Source: a virus | IMG/VR virus record: IMGVR_UViG_3300035670_001007 | Span: 1 to 28,875 of that record | DNA: 28,875 bases | Strand: one strand, 5' to 3' | Part shown: positions 12,981-21,540 of the stretch, piece after piece | Layout of the letters: the number at the start of each line of letters is the position of its first letter | Numbering within the stretch: position 1 is the stretch's first letter | Program-made: the position numbers and the translations under genes | Notes under the pieces: model-generated | What the model was told of the DNA's origin: nothing | The model's input: only the letters and a program-made list of their open reading frames with translations | Database searches by the model: none

Positions 12981-13805
12981 ATGCCAACACAGCCGCAACG
13001 TAATTGCACGAAGCCAAACTGCGCTGGTGTTGTTAGCCGTGGCGTATGTAGCGTGTGCGGTAGCAAGCGGCCATCTCGCTGGCGTGAGACCGTGGACAAT
13101 CGCAGCGCACATGAGCGAGGATATGGCAACACATGGCGCAAGCTGCGGCGCATGGTATTAGCCGAGAATCCATTGTGTGTGGAATGTCAACGCATCGGCA
13201 GAGTGACTGCGGCGCAAGAGGTTGACCACATCGTACCTAAACATTTAGGCGGGCCAGATGATTGGGATAACCTTCAACCATTATGCCGAGCGTGCCATCG
13301 TGCGAAAACTGCGAGAGATGCAAGCGTGACAGACAACGGATGGCGCACCAGCACCATACCATGCACCATTGTGGCAGGCGCACCAGGCTCAGGCAAATCG
13401 TATTATGTGAAACAACACATGATGCACGGTGACTTGGTGATTGATGTGGATGCGTTATATTCTGCGCTATCTGGTTTGGCATGGTACGACAAACCCGTGA
13501 ACCTGTTGCCATTTGTGATGGAAGCTCGCGATGCTATCATTCGACGATTAGCCAAGCGTAGCAAGGTGCGAGCGGCTTGGTTCGTTACATCTGAGGCAGA
13601 TTGTCAGACGCTGATTCACTGGCGTGATACGTTGCAGGCTCGCTTGGTCATTATGGATACATCTCCAAATGAATGTATGCGCCGCATTGCGAATGATGAG
13701 CGACGTGGCAAACATGCGGACGCGTGGCGACCGTTGGTCAGCGAGTGGTGGCAGACGTTTGAGCAGACACGGCAGCAGGGGGGGGAGGGGCGTGCAAATC
13801 CTTGA
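12981..13805 (+). CDS. HNH endonuclease fused to P-loop kinase-like domain
   Basis: 274 residues. Residues 9-26 carry four Cys (CTKPNC, CSVCG) likely to bind zinc. Residues 66-106 form an HNH nuclease with CVEC, VDHIVP (H83), a DNLQPLC asparagine (N97) and CRACH (H106). From about 128 comes a P-loop domain, AGAPGSGKS (132-140), similar to small AAA_33/polynucleotide-kinase-type ATPases, with DLVIDVDAL after it. Phages with HK97-like terminases often encode an HNH protein next to them that aids cos cutting, and this gene directly precedes both terminase genes. Codon use is AT-richer than in flanking genes. It ends just after a G8 tract, and a one-base change there would extend it 31 residues to overlap the next start. 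Confidence 0.8.
   Translation: MPTQPQRNCTKPNCAGVVSRGVCSVCGSKRPSRWRETVDNRSAHERGYGNTWRKLRRMVLAENPLCVECQRIGRVTAAQEVDHIVPKHLGGPDDWDNLQPLCRACHRAKTARDASVTDNGWRTSTIPCTIVAGAPGSGKSYYVKQHMMHGDLVIDVDALYSALSGLAWYDKPVNLLPFVMEARDAIIRRLAKRSKVRAAWFVTSEADCQTLIHWRDTLQARLVIMDTSPNECMRRIANDERRGKHADAWRPLVSEWWQTFEQTRQQGGEGRANP
13778..13785 (+). other. G8 homopolymer near end of HNH/P-loop gene
   Basis: Eight consecutive G lie 18 nt before the present stop, followed by AGGGG. Removing one G moves the reading into a frame open to a TGA at 13876-13878, which overlaps the small terminase ATG (ATGA), the arrangement used at many junctions here. It may be a slippage site or a sequencing/assembly length error. Confidence 0.5.
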
Positions 13806-13874
13806 AAATTTTTGGTCGGGGACTGCGCCGGGGTGGTCAGACGTACGTGTTCGCGGAATTGATAGGGGTACGGT

Positions 13875-14354
13875 ATGAGTAGTGCAGGACGCAAACCAAA
13901 GCCAACAGCAATGAAAGAGCTTGCGGGCAATCCTGGCAAGAGACCATTGAACCAGCGCGAACCTAAACCGCGCGTTGTCATTCCGCCATGCCCGAAATGG
14001 TTGCAGGGCGAGGCGCGCGCAGAGTACAAACGGACGGCGCACATGTTGGTGAATCTGCGCGTGATGACTGAGGCTGACCGTGTGGCTTTGGCGGCGTATG
14101 CTCACCAGTATGCCAAATGGTTGGAGGCCGAGCGCATGGTGCAAGAACAAGGCGCAGTCCTAATCAGTGACAAGGGCGGCGCATACATCAACCCGTGGCA
14201 GAACATTGCCAACGGCGCATTGAAGACCATGCGGTCATTGATGGCAGAATTCGGCATGACACCGGCCAGCCGCACGCGTATCAGCGCAGAGCCGGACGAT
14301 TCGCAGCCGAAATCTTTGGCCGAACAATTGTTCGAGTTGGCAAAGAATGACTGA
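13875..14354 (+). CDS. terS: terminase small subunit, P27 family
   Basis: 159 residues opening with GRKPKPTAMKELAGNPGKRP, the hallmark N-terminus of P27-type (Terminase_4) small subunits, followed by EP-K and a helical core (LVNLRVMTEADRVALAAYAH, YAKWLEAERMV) and NPW in the segment YINPWQNIANGALK. The protein recognises the packaging site and hands DNA to the large subunit, whose start overlaps this gene by 8 nt. AGGGG lies 6 nt before the ATG. Confidence 0.93.
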   Translation: MSSAGRKPKPTAMKELAGNPGKRPLNQREPKPRVVIPPCPKWLQGEARAEYKRTAHMLVNLRVMTEADRVALAAYAHQYAKWLEAERMVQEQGAVLISDKGGAYINPWQNIANGALKTMRSLMAEFGMTPASRTRISAEPDDSQPKSLAEQLFELAKND

Positions 14355-15891
14355 ACAATTCTGGTTCGACAAACGCGCCGCAGATTTGGCCGTCGCCTTT
14401 TTCGAGCGGTTACTGGTTCACAGCAAAGGCGAGTGGGCCGGTCAACCGTTTGCGCTTCAACCGTGGCAGCGTGATGACATCATCCGGCCATTGTTTGGAT
14501 GGAAGCGCGCCGATGGCACGCGCAAGTACCGACGCGCCTATATCGAGATTCCCCGCAAGAATGGCAAAAGCACTTTATCAGCCGGACTTGCGCTTTACCT
14601 GCTGTTTGCCGATAGCGAACCAGGAGCCGAGGTGTACAGCGCAGCGGCAGATACTGACCAGGCGCGCATCGTGTTTGAGGAAGCGCAGCGCATGGTAGAG
14701 AGTAGTCCTGCGCTATCCAAATTCGGACAGGTCTACAAACGCAGCATCATCGTACCAAGCGCAGGCGCAACATACCGAGTTATCAGCGCAGATGCTCACA
14801 CCAAGCACGGCTTCAACGCGCATGGCATCGTCTTCGACGAACTACACGCGCAGCCGAACCGAGACCTATACGACGTATTGAACACATCCACTGGCGCACG
14901 TCGGCAGCCGATGATGATTATGATTACCACGGCTGGCTATGACCGTGAGAGTATCTGTTACGAACAACATGAGTATGCGCGCCAGGTGTCAACCGGCATC
15001 ATAGATGACCCGACCTTTTTTGCATACATTGCCGGGGCCGAAGACGATGATGACTGGACATCGCCGGTCACATGGGCCAAAGCGAATCCAGGTCTAGGCG
15101 TTACCATCAAAACGGATTACCTGGAGACCGAGTGCAAACGAGCGCAGGCATCACCGGCATACCAGAACACATTCCGGCGTTTGCACCTTAACCAGTGGAC
15201 ATCGCAGGATGAGCGTTGGCTAGATATGGCGGCATGGAACGCATGTTCGCAACCGTTGCCAGACCTAACCGGTCGGGACTGTTACGCCGGACTTGACCTT
15301 GCCAGCACAACCGACATTGCGGCATTGTCGCTAGTGTTTCCGCCGGTGGAAGATGGCGAACCGTACTGGATTAAACCATTCCTGTGGGTTCCAGAAGCTG
15401 CGCTGATTGACCGTGCGCGCCGAGACCGTGTGCCATATGACGCATGGACGCGAGATGGATACATGATCCATACGCCAGGGAATGTAATCGATTATGATTA
15501 CATCGTGGACACGATTACTGAGCAGGGCAAGCAGTACAATATCCAGGAGATTGCCTTCGACCGCTGGGGTGCGACGTTGGTAAGCCAGCGTCTGACTGAC
15601 CTGGGATTTGAGATGGTGCAATTCGGTCAAGGATATGCCAGTATGTCATCTCCCATGAAAGAGTTTCACCGGCTTGTGCTTGAGCAGCGTTTGGCGCATG
15701 GTGGTCATCCTGTGCTGCGGTGGATGGCCGACAACGTAGTCGCGCGTCAGGATGCGGCGGGCAATGTCAAGCCGGACAAAGAACGTAGCCGCAGTAAGAT
15801 TGATGGCATTGTTGCGACTATCATGGGATTAGACCGTGCTGTGCGCCATGCGCCATCCGTATACGATGAGCGTGGTGTCCTAACACTATAG
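14347..15891 (+). CDS. terL: terminase large subunit (Terminase_1 type)
   Basis: 514 residues, standard length. The ATPase has Walker A PRKNGKST (69-76) and Walker B IVFDE (161-165). The RNase-H-like nuclease begins with YAGLDLAS (313-320, D317 a metal ligand), and further acidic residues follow (IDYDYIVDT, DRWG). It drives DNA into the prohead and cuts genome ends. The pairing with a P27 small subunit and an HNH protein upstream, and an HK97 portal downstream, points to cos-type packaging, although no cos site could be identified. Confidence 0.95.
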   Translation: MTEQFWFDKRAADLAVAFFERLLVHSKGEWAGQPFALQPWQRDDIIRPLFGWKRADGTRKYRRAYIEIPRKNGKSTLSAGLALYLLFADSEPGAEVYSAAADTDQARIVFEEAQRMVESSPALSKFGQVYKRSIIVPSAGATYRVISADAHTKHGFNAHGIVFDELHAQPNRDLYDVLNTSTGARRQPMMIMITTAGYDRESICYEQHEYARQVSTGIIDDPTFFAYIAGAEDDDDWTSPVTWAKANPGLGVTIKTDYLETECKRAQASPAYQNTFRRLHLNQWTSQDERWLDMAAWNACSQPLPDLTGRDCYAGLDLASTTDIAALSLVFPPVEDGEPYWIKPFLWVPEAALIDRARRDRVPYDAWTRDGYMIHTPGNVIDYDYIVDTITEQGKQYNIQEIAFDRWGATLVSQRLTDLGFEMVQFGQGYASMSSPMKEFHRLVLEQRLAHGGHPVLRWMADNVVARQDAAGNVKPDKERSRSKIDGIVATIMGLDRAVRHAPSVYDERGVLTL

Positions 15892-15899
15892 GTGACAAA

Positions 15900-16256
15900 A
15901 TGGCGCGAGTAATTGAAGACCTGTATCAGATGACGCAGGTGCAGAACTGGCTACACACCGTTGTAACGTTTGCGGCCAGTGGCGATAATACGATTATCAG
16001 CGCGCCAGGTGCGGGCAAGCGCATTGTCATCAAGACGTTGATTATTCAGGATGAGGTCAGTAATGGCACGATTGCTATCGTCAAATCTGGCAGCGTTGAC
16101 CACATCCGATTGCACACTGAAAAATCAGAGCGTTTTGTTTTGCCGTTTGCCTACGGCGATGAATGGCGGTTGGCTCCAAATGCGGCATTGATTATCAATC
16201 TAGACGGCGCAAATCAGCACGCTGCATCTGTGCGTTATTGTGTGGAGAACGTGTAA
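15900..16256 (+). CDS. small beta-rich structural-type protein (paralogue of 11410-11751)
   Basis: 118 residues with AGGTG before the ATG. The C-terminal 95 residues match the 11410-11751 product (SGDNTIISAPGAGKR, EWRLAPNAALIINLDGAN), while the first about 22 residues differ (RVIEDLYQMTQVQNW). It lies between terminase and portal genes, where small head proteins or decoration proteins occur, and its stop overlaps the portal start (TAATG). The function is inferred from position only. Confidence 0.6.
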   Translation: MARVIEDLYQMTQVQNWLHTVVTFAASGDNTIISAPGAGKRIVIKTLIIQDEVSNGTIAIVKSGSVDHIRLHTEKSERFVLPFAYGDEWRLAPNAALIINLDGANQHAASVRYCVENV

Positions 16257-18598
16257 TGACAAATCCAGTCGCGCGTTTACTGAATCGAATCACTGAGCGG
16301 CGCGGCGTGTCTCCGCATGTTTACGAGTTGCTCGGTGCGGGGCCGACGTACGCGGGGCCAGACGTATCCGAGATGGGCAGTCTGCGTTCTACGGCTGTTT
16401 ATGCTTGTGTGCGGATTATCAGCGAGAGCATTGCATCATTGCCACTGGCATTGTACCGGCAGCGTGATCGCGACAAAGAGCGCGCGCTAGACCATAACCT
16501 ATGGCCGGTGCTGCATGACCTGGCAAATCCAGAGATGACCAGCATGGAATGGCGCGAGTATGCGCTGTCGCATGTGCTATTGTGGGGCAATCACTGGTCA
16601 GAGATAGAGTACGACGGGCGCGGGCGCGTGGTGGGGCTATGGCCGCTGCGACCCGATAAAATGGAAGGCGCGCAACGGCGGGCCGACGGGTTGTGGTGGG
16701 CATATCGTATGCCGGACAACACGCTGCGTTGGATTCCAACGGCACGGTTGCATCACCTTCGAGGATTGACCACAGACGGCGTGTGGGGATTATCGCCGAT
16801 TCGCTTGGTTGCGCGTCAGGCCATCGGTCTGAGCTTAGCCACCGAGGAATTTGGCAGCCGTTTCTTTAGCAACGGCGCGCGTCCTGGGCTGCTGCTGAAA
16901 CATCCGGGCAAATTATCGCCGGGTGGATTTGAGCGACTGCGCGCATCATTTGCCGGTGAATACCAGGGATTGACCAACGCGCACAAGGTCAAAATTTTGG
17001 AAGAAGGCATGGATATTAGCACCATCGGCATTCCGCCGGACGAAGCGCAATTCCTAGAAACTCGGAAATTCCAGGTCACAGAAATTGCGCGTGTATTTCG
17101 TGTGCCACCGCATTTGCTCGCAGACCTAGACCGTGCGACGTTTTCCAACATCGAACACCAGTCATTAGAGTTTGTCATGCACACGCTCAGGCCGTGGTTG
17201 GTGCGACATGAACAGGCCATTGCGCGTGACCTGCTTACACCGGCAGAGCGTAGCAACCTGTATGCAAAATACATCGTTGAAGGTCTGCTGCGCGGGGATA
17301 CAGTCAGCCGTTATCAGGCATATGCCACCGGCATCGTCAACGGATTTTTGACCCGCAACGAAGCGCGCGAGTTGGAGGACTGGAACCCGATTGACGGCCT
17401 CGACGAACCGCTTGTGCCATTGAACATGGTAGAGGTCGGCATAGAGCCGCCGGTGGCAGAACGCGCCGAAATGCGGCAGCTCGAAGATAGCGAATTGAAG
17501 CCGACCGAGGCCATGCGTTCTGAGGCGCAGCGTGGTCTAGACTGGCGTGCGGAATTTGGTCGCGGCGGGACTGAGATTGGCGTAGCGCGCGCACGCGACA
17601 TCATCAACAATCGCACGTTATCGCCGGACACCTGGCGACGAATGCACAGCTATTTTTCACGTCATGAAGTTGACAAGCAGGGTGAGGGCTTCAGTCCTGG
17701 CGAGGATGGCTATCCAAGCGCAGGGCGAATCGCTTGGGCATTGTGGGGCGGCGATGCGGGGCAATCTCGCGCACGCGCAATTGTCGCTCGGCTAGATGCA
17801 GAACGTCATGAACATGACAACATGGAAATGCGCGCTGAGGTCAGCGACCCGCAAGGTTGGACGGTGCGCGAAGAGCGCGTGCGGCGCGACCGGCAGGCCA
17901 TGATGAATCGCACCATTCGCCTATGGCAGGATGCCTCTGAGCGGTTAGTGAAACGTGAGACAGCCGACATCCGGCGCGCCATTGGTCGCTATTTTGGCAA
18001 GCGTGATGCGGCTGGATTCGAGACCTGGCTAGAGCGTTTCTATGAAGAGATGCGCGAGTGGTTGCCAGATTATTTCCGCGCATTGATGCTCACCTATGCC
18101 GAAACCATTTTGGCCGCAGTTGCCGATGAGCTTGAAGGCGAGCCAATAGCGATTGATGATGGCGTGCGCGCATGGGTTGAGGCATATCTGACCAACCTAG
18201 CCGCAACCTACACCGTTGGCAGCGAGAAACAACTTCGCACACTGATTGCCGAGGCCGAGGGCGACGAAGCCGCAGCCGAGGTTATTGAGGAGCGCATGGC
18301 CGGTTGGACTGAGACCAAGCCTGGAAAGACGGCACTAGAACAAACATTCGAGGCCGGTAATGCGCTCGCAATTTTGGGATATGCGCGACTAGGCATTGAG
18401 TTCTTGCGCTGGTCTGCGCGTGGCGAATCGTGTCCGTTGTGCCGCAAACTAGACGGGCGGCGCATTCCGATTCAGGGTGCATTTGTAGATGAGGGTGATA
18501 CGGTCGAAGCCGATGGTGTTGACCCACTGCCGATTGTGCGCAAAATTAAACACGGGCCATTACACAGCGGTTGTGACTGTGTAATCATAAGGGGTTGA
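16256..18598 (+). CDS. HK97-type portal protein fused to MuF-like minor head protein
   Basis: 780 residues in three parts. Residues 1-410 are an HK97-family portal (STAVYACVRIISESIASLPL near 44-63, GLTTDGVWGLSPIRL, and VTEIARVFRVPPHLL). Residues about 421-520 carry a segment seen elsewhere in phage head proteins (LDWRAEFGRGG, ARARDIINN, IAWALWGGDAGQ). Residues about 535-780 end in a MuF-like domain with CPLC (about 725) and HSGCDC (near the end), which suggest a metal site. The portal ring is the DNA gate. MuF proteins act in early head assembly. These are usually separate genes. No stop or slippery site was seen between the parts. The start at 16256 is preferred over upstream in-frame codons because of the TAATG overlap. 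Confidence 0.88.
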   Translation: MTNPVARLLNRITERRGVSPHVYELLGAGPTYAGPDVSEMGSLRSTAVYACVRIISESIASLPLALYRQRDRDKERALDHNLWPVLHDLANPEMTSMEWREYALSHVLLWGNHWSEIEYDGRGRVVGLWPLRPDKMEGAQRRADGLWWAYRMPDNTLRWIPTARLHHLRGLTTDGVWGLSPIRLVARQAIGLSLATEEFGSRFFSNGARPGLLLKHPGKLSPGGFERLRASFAGEYQGLTNAHKVKILEEGMDISTIGIPPDEAQFLETRKFQVTEIARVFRVPPHLLADLDRATFSNIEHQSLEFVMHTLRPWLVRHEQAIARDLLTPAERSNLYAKYIVEGLLRGDTVSRYQAYATGIVNGFLTRNEARELEDWNPIDGLDEPLVPLNMVEVGIEPPVAERAEMRQLEDSELKPTEAMRSEAQRGLDWRAEFGRGGTEIGVARARDIINNRTLSPDTWRRMHSYFSRHEVDKQGEGFSPGEDGYPSAGRIAWALWGGDAGQSRARAIVARLDAERHEHDNMEMRAEVSDPQGWTVREERVRRDRQAMMNRTIRLWQDASERLVKRETADIRRAIGRYFGKRDAAGFETWLERFYEEMREWLPDYFRALMLTYAETILAAVADELEGEPIAIDDGVRAWVEAYLTNLAATYTVGSEKQLRTLIAEAEGDEAAAEVIEERMAGWTETKPGKTALEQTFEAGNALAILGYARLGIEFLRWSARGESCPLCRKLDGRRIPIQGAFVDEGDTVEADGVDPLPIVRKIKHGPLHSGCDCVIIRG

Positions 18599-18600
18599 TT

Positions 18601-19491
18601 ATGCCGTGGCATATTGAGAATGACAATCCGAAATGTAATGGTTGGGCAGTGGTCAAGGATGACGATGGCGAAATCGAGGGTTGTCATCTAACAGAGGCCG
18701 CAGCATTAGCGCAGATGGCGGCATTGTATGCGAGTAAGGAACGAGGCATGGAAAATCGAGCCGGACGGGTACTGAGCAACAAAAACGAAGGCAAACTGCG
18801 CGAGGCGTTGGCTGCGTTGACTGAGGTTCTCGCTCAGTTGGACAGTGGCGACGAAATCAACAATCTGCGCGGGCTGGCCGGGGGATTTGAGCAGCGCACC
18901 GTCGGCATCGGTGATGTGGAAGTGCGCGCAGATGCTGAAATCCCGACCATCCGTGGCTATGCGGCGGTCTTCAATCGCATGAGCCAACCGCTTGGCAATT
19001 TCATGGAGCGCATTGCACCTGGCGCATTTGCCGACAGTTTGGCCTCCGACGTGCGCGCGTTGTGGCAACATGATACCAGTCGCGTTCTAGGTCGCACCAA
19101 AAACGGCACGTTGAAAATCTGGGAAGATGAGCGCGGCCTCGGCTTCGAGGTTATGCCGCCGGATACCCAGGACGGGCGCGACGCGCTGGCATTGATTGCG
19201 CGCGGCGATGTTGACCAAATGTCATTCGGGTTTACGGTTCCAAGCGGCGGCGATTCCTGGCAACAGGATGGCGGAATGCCGGTGCGGACGCTAAACCGAG
19301 TTAACCTAATTGAGGTGTCGCCGGTGACATTTCCGGCCTATCTGGATACCTCGGCACAGGTATTGCGTACTGCGCCGGATTGGGTGCAACGGGCGTTGCA
19401 TCCTGGCGTTGACGATAAACGGGCGGATGAGTTAACGCGGGCGCGTGACTATCTGCAACAACTACGCATCAGACTGGAGAAATTGAAATGA
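18601..19491 (+). CDS. prohead protease, HK97 (U35) family, with N-terminal extension
   Basis: 296 residues with AAGGGG 6 nt before the ATG. Residues about 110-245 form the protease: IRGYAAVFN, FMERIAPGAF, the catalytic His in LWQHDTSRVLGRT (H157) and the catalytic Ser in QMSFGF (S208). It cleaves the capsid delta domain during maturation and then itself. The first about 50 residues are a separate small domain (CNGWAVVKDDDGEIEGCHLT) with two Cys, of a type found attached to several phage head proteins, followed by a helical linker. The stop overlaps the capsid gene start (ATGA). Confidence 0.9.
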   Translation: MPWHIENDNPKCNGWAVVKDDDGEIEGCHLTEAAALAQMAALYASKERGMENRAGRVLSNKNEGKLREALAALTEVLAQLDSGDEINNLRGLAGGFEQRTVGIGDVEVRADAEIPTIRGYAAVFNRMSQPLGNFMERIAPGAFADSLASDVRALWQHDTSRVLGRTKNGTLKIWEDERGLGFEVMPPDTQDGRDALALIARGDVDQMSFGFTVPSGGDSWQQDGGMPVRTLNRVNLIEVSPVTFPAYLDTSAQVLRTAPDWVQRALHPGVDDKRADELTRARDYLQQLRIRLEKLK

Positions 19492-20681
19492 ACGCAGTGG
19501 AATTGCGCCGTCAAAAGGCGCAAATTGTTGAAGAGGCTGGCGCGCTCGCCAAAACCGAAAACATTACGGACGAACAGCGCGCGCAGATTGACGGGTTGTT
19601 GAGCAAGGCGGAACAGTTGGAGGCCGATGCCGTGCGCGCCGAAAAGCTGGAAAATTATCGCGGCGTTGTCAAGCCTGCGCCGGAGGCTCCGGCGTATCAC
19701 CAGCGGCGCACCGGCGACGATGCGCAGAGCATCTTCCTGCGCTACATCCGCACCGGTGACGAAGGCGCGCAGCGCGAAATCAACCCGGCGGTTCAGGCTG
19801 AATATCGTGCCAGCAATGACACGACCATCAACATCACGACCGCAGCCGACGGTGGCGACCTGGTTCCGACTGGTCACTTCCAGGGCATTATCGAGCGGGC
19901 GCGTCCGTTGGCATTGTACAACCAGCTTGGCGTGCGCATGATTCCTGGTAGCGGTACGACTGTGAACGTGCCGACCGACAACGAGGCCGATGACGGCCAG
20001 TTTGTCAGCACGTCGGAATCTGGCGAGTTCGACCGCGACGCTCCGGCGGTCAATAAGGTCGCGATGACGTTGGTCAAATACACCAAACGGCTTGACCTGA
20101 CCTACGAAATCATGCAGGATGAGGATTCCCGTCTGATGGATTTCCTCAACAATTTCGTGGGTGCGGGCATGGCTGCGACCATGAACAACCTGCTGATTAC
20201 CGAAGCGTTGACCGACGGCACTGCCGGTCTGACCCTGGACAGCGCGACGGCTATCGGTTCGGCGGAAATCCCCGAACTGCTGTACAAGCTCTCGGCGGAA
20301 TATGCCGCGGGCAACAGCGTGGCGTGGATGATGCGGCGTGCCACCGAGGGCTATCTGCGCGGCCTTGCGAGCCAGAGCCAGTTCGTGTTCGGCAATGCGG
20401 TCGGCCCTGCCACCGGCAATGGCACGGCGGTCACGTCTTCGCTGTGGGGCATTCCGCTGCACACCAGCTCGTTTATGGGTGGGTTGCAGGCCAGTGGCAA
20501 GAGCCTGCTCATTGGCAATTTCAACTACATGGGTATGCGCCTTGACCCGACCATGACCTTCCTGCGCGACCCGTACAGCCGCGCGAGCTATGGTGAGGTG
20601 CGGCTGCACTACTACTTCCGCACCGACTTCGAGGTGTTGCAGGCGGCTGCGTTCCAGTACGCAACGCATCCGACAGCCTAA
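19488..20681 (+). CDS. major capsid protein, HK97 family
   Basis: 397 residues. The first about 100 are a charged helical delta/scaffold region (VELRRQKAQIVEEAGALAKT and LLSKAEQLEADAVRAEKLEN) expected to be removed by the upstream protease. The HK97 fold follows, with NITTAADGGDLVPTGHF, the P-domain strand QLGVRMIPGSGTTVNVP, and a C-terminal LHYYFRTDFEVLQAAAFQY. It builds the icosahedral shell. Codon use is higher in GC at third positions than the surrounding genes, as expected of a highly expressed gene. The start is coupled to the protease stop by ATGA. Confidence 0.93.
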   Translation: MNAVELRRQKAQIVEEAGALAKTENITDEQRAQIDGLLSKAEQLEADAVRAEKLENYRGVVKPAPEAPAYHQRRTGDDAQSIFLRYIRTGDEGAQREINPAVQAEYRASNDTTINITTAADGGDLVPTGHFQGIIERARPLALYNQLGVRMIPGSGTTVNVPTDNEADDGQFVSTSESGEFDRDAPAVNKVAMTLVKYTKRLDLTYEIMQDEDSRLMDFLNNFVGAGMAATMNNLLITEALTDGTAGLTLDSATAIGSAEIPELLYKLSAEYAAGNSVAWMMRRATEGYLRGLASQSQFVFGNAVGPATGNGTAVTSSLWGIPLHTSSFMGGLQASGKSLLIGNFNYMGMRLDPTMTFLRDPYSRASYGEVRLHYYFRTDFEVLQAAAFQYATHPTA

Positions 20682-20682
20682 T

Positions 20683-21540
20683 ATGAGTGTGCTGATATTC
20701 ACGCCAACATATGCGGACGCTATGCGGCCTGAGACAGCTGCCAGCATCCAGGCGCAAACAGGCGACATCGAATGGACGTGGGAGGTGTCTCGGCACAACC
20801 CATACCCAGGCGAGCGCAACATGCGCAATATCGTGGCGCAATATCAGCGAGCGTGGGAATTGGCGTTGGCGGGTGGGTATGATGCGCTACTCACTGTGGA
20901 GCATGATATGGTACTCCCCGCCAACGCCCTACAGACGCTGTATAATACAGATGCGGGCGTGGTGTATGGCGTCTACATGCTGCGGCATGGTACGAAGGCG
21001 TTGAACGCATGGCAGTATATCAACAACCGCAGCATGGGTATGAGTCTGAGCCTGTATCCGGCAGAGTTGAACCGTTATAGGCGGCGTGGTTGGGGCCGGG
21101 TGAGTGGCGTGGGCTGGGGTTGCACACTGATTCGACGTGAGATATTAAATCGAATCTCACCACGCTACACCGACAGCACAGACGCAGGCGACATTCGATT
21201 TTCAACTGATTGCCTACACGCCGGAATTGAAATGATTGCACGGTTTGACGTGCCGTGCTTGCACATAGAGCCGGATGGTACGGTGTTGCATCCGTACCGA
21301 AATGGAGGAATTGTGAGACGAGTATTAGCATTACAGGCAGTGACCGTCAACTCGGACGGCCAAACCATTGTGATGAAGCCAGGTAGCTATTACAGCGTGA
21401 CGCCGGATGTGGCGAGCGACCTGCAACGTGCCGGATATGCCACCGTCACTAACGACGAACCAGAGATGGCCGTGGCGCAACCAGTTATGGAAACGGCAAC
21501 CGCACCAACGCAGCGAGGCCGCAAACGTGCCGCTGCTTGA
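20683..21540 (+). CDS. GT-A glycosyltransferase with C-terminal connector-like domain
   Basis: 285 residues starting 1 nt after the capsid stop. Residues 1-205 form a GT2-like nucleotide-sugar transferase: LIFTPTYADAMRPET at the start, VEHDMVLP (72-79) as the DxD-type metal motif, and GVGWGCTLIRREIL followed by FSTDCLHAG, the acceptor and catalytic region. Residues about 211-285 look like a separate small domain (VKPG-type loop in VMKPGSYYSVTPDVASDLQRAG) of the kind encoded next to HK97 connectors, with a Lys/Arg tail. A GTG with its own GGAGG site lies at the domain boundary. A second transferase follows. Likely targets are virion proteins, but this is unproved. Confidence 0.75.
   Translation: MSVLIFTPTYADAMRPETAASIQAQTGDIEWTWEVSRHNPYPGERNMRNIVAQYQRAWELALAGGYDALLTVEHDMVLPANALQTLYNTDAGVVYGVYMLRHGTKALNAWQYINNRSMGMSLSLYPAELNRYRRRGWGRVSGVGWGCTLIRREILNRISPRYTDSTDAGDIRFSTDCLHAGIEMIARFDVPCLHIEPDGTVLHPYRNGGIVRRVLALQAVTVNSDGQTIVMKPGSYYSVTPDVASDLQRAGYATVTNDEPEMAVAQPVMETATAPTQRGRKRAAA
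21313..21540 (+). CDS. possible internal start: 75-aa connector-like product
   Basis: GGAGG (21304-21308) lies 4 nt before an in-frame GTG at 21313, exactly where the glycosyltransferase fold ends. Initiation here would give a 75-residue protein (VRRVLALQAVTVNSDGQTIV onward) resembling the small proteins between capsid and gp6-like connector genes in related phages. It may be an independent gene that a glycosyltransferase reading frame has joined. The spacing is slightly short, so certainty is limited. Confidence 0.4.
   Translation: MRRVLALQAVTVNSDGQTIVMKPGSYYSVTPDVASDLQRAGYATVTNDEPEMAVAQPVMETATAPTQRGRKRAAA

Noticed and set aside
13624-13878. 84-residue frame overlapping the end of the HNH gene as an independent gene
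   Set aside because: Most of it is out of frame within the P-loop coding region. Only its last 31 codons are of interest, as a frameshift extension.
15886-15897. ACACTATAGGTG, resembling part of an SP6/T7-type promoter
   Set aside because: Only a short partial match that includes the terminase stop codon and a ribosome site. No phage RNA polymerase gene is seen.
19449-20828. 459-residue open frame on the minus strand
   Set aside because: It lies fully antisense to the end of the protease gene, the capsid gene and the next start. It is His/Arg/Gln-rich with no domain, and is explained by codon bias of the highly expressed capsid gene.
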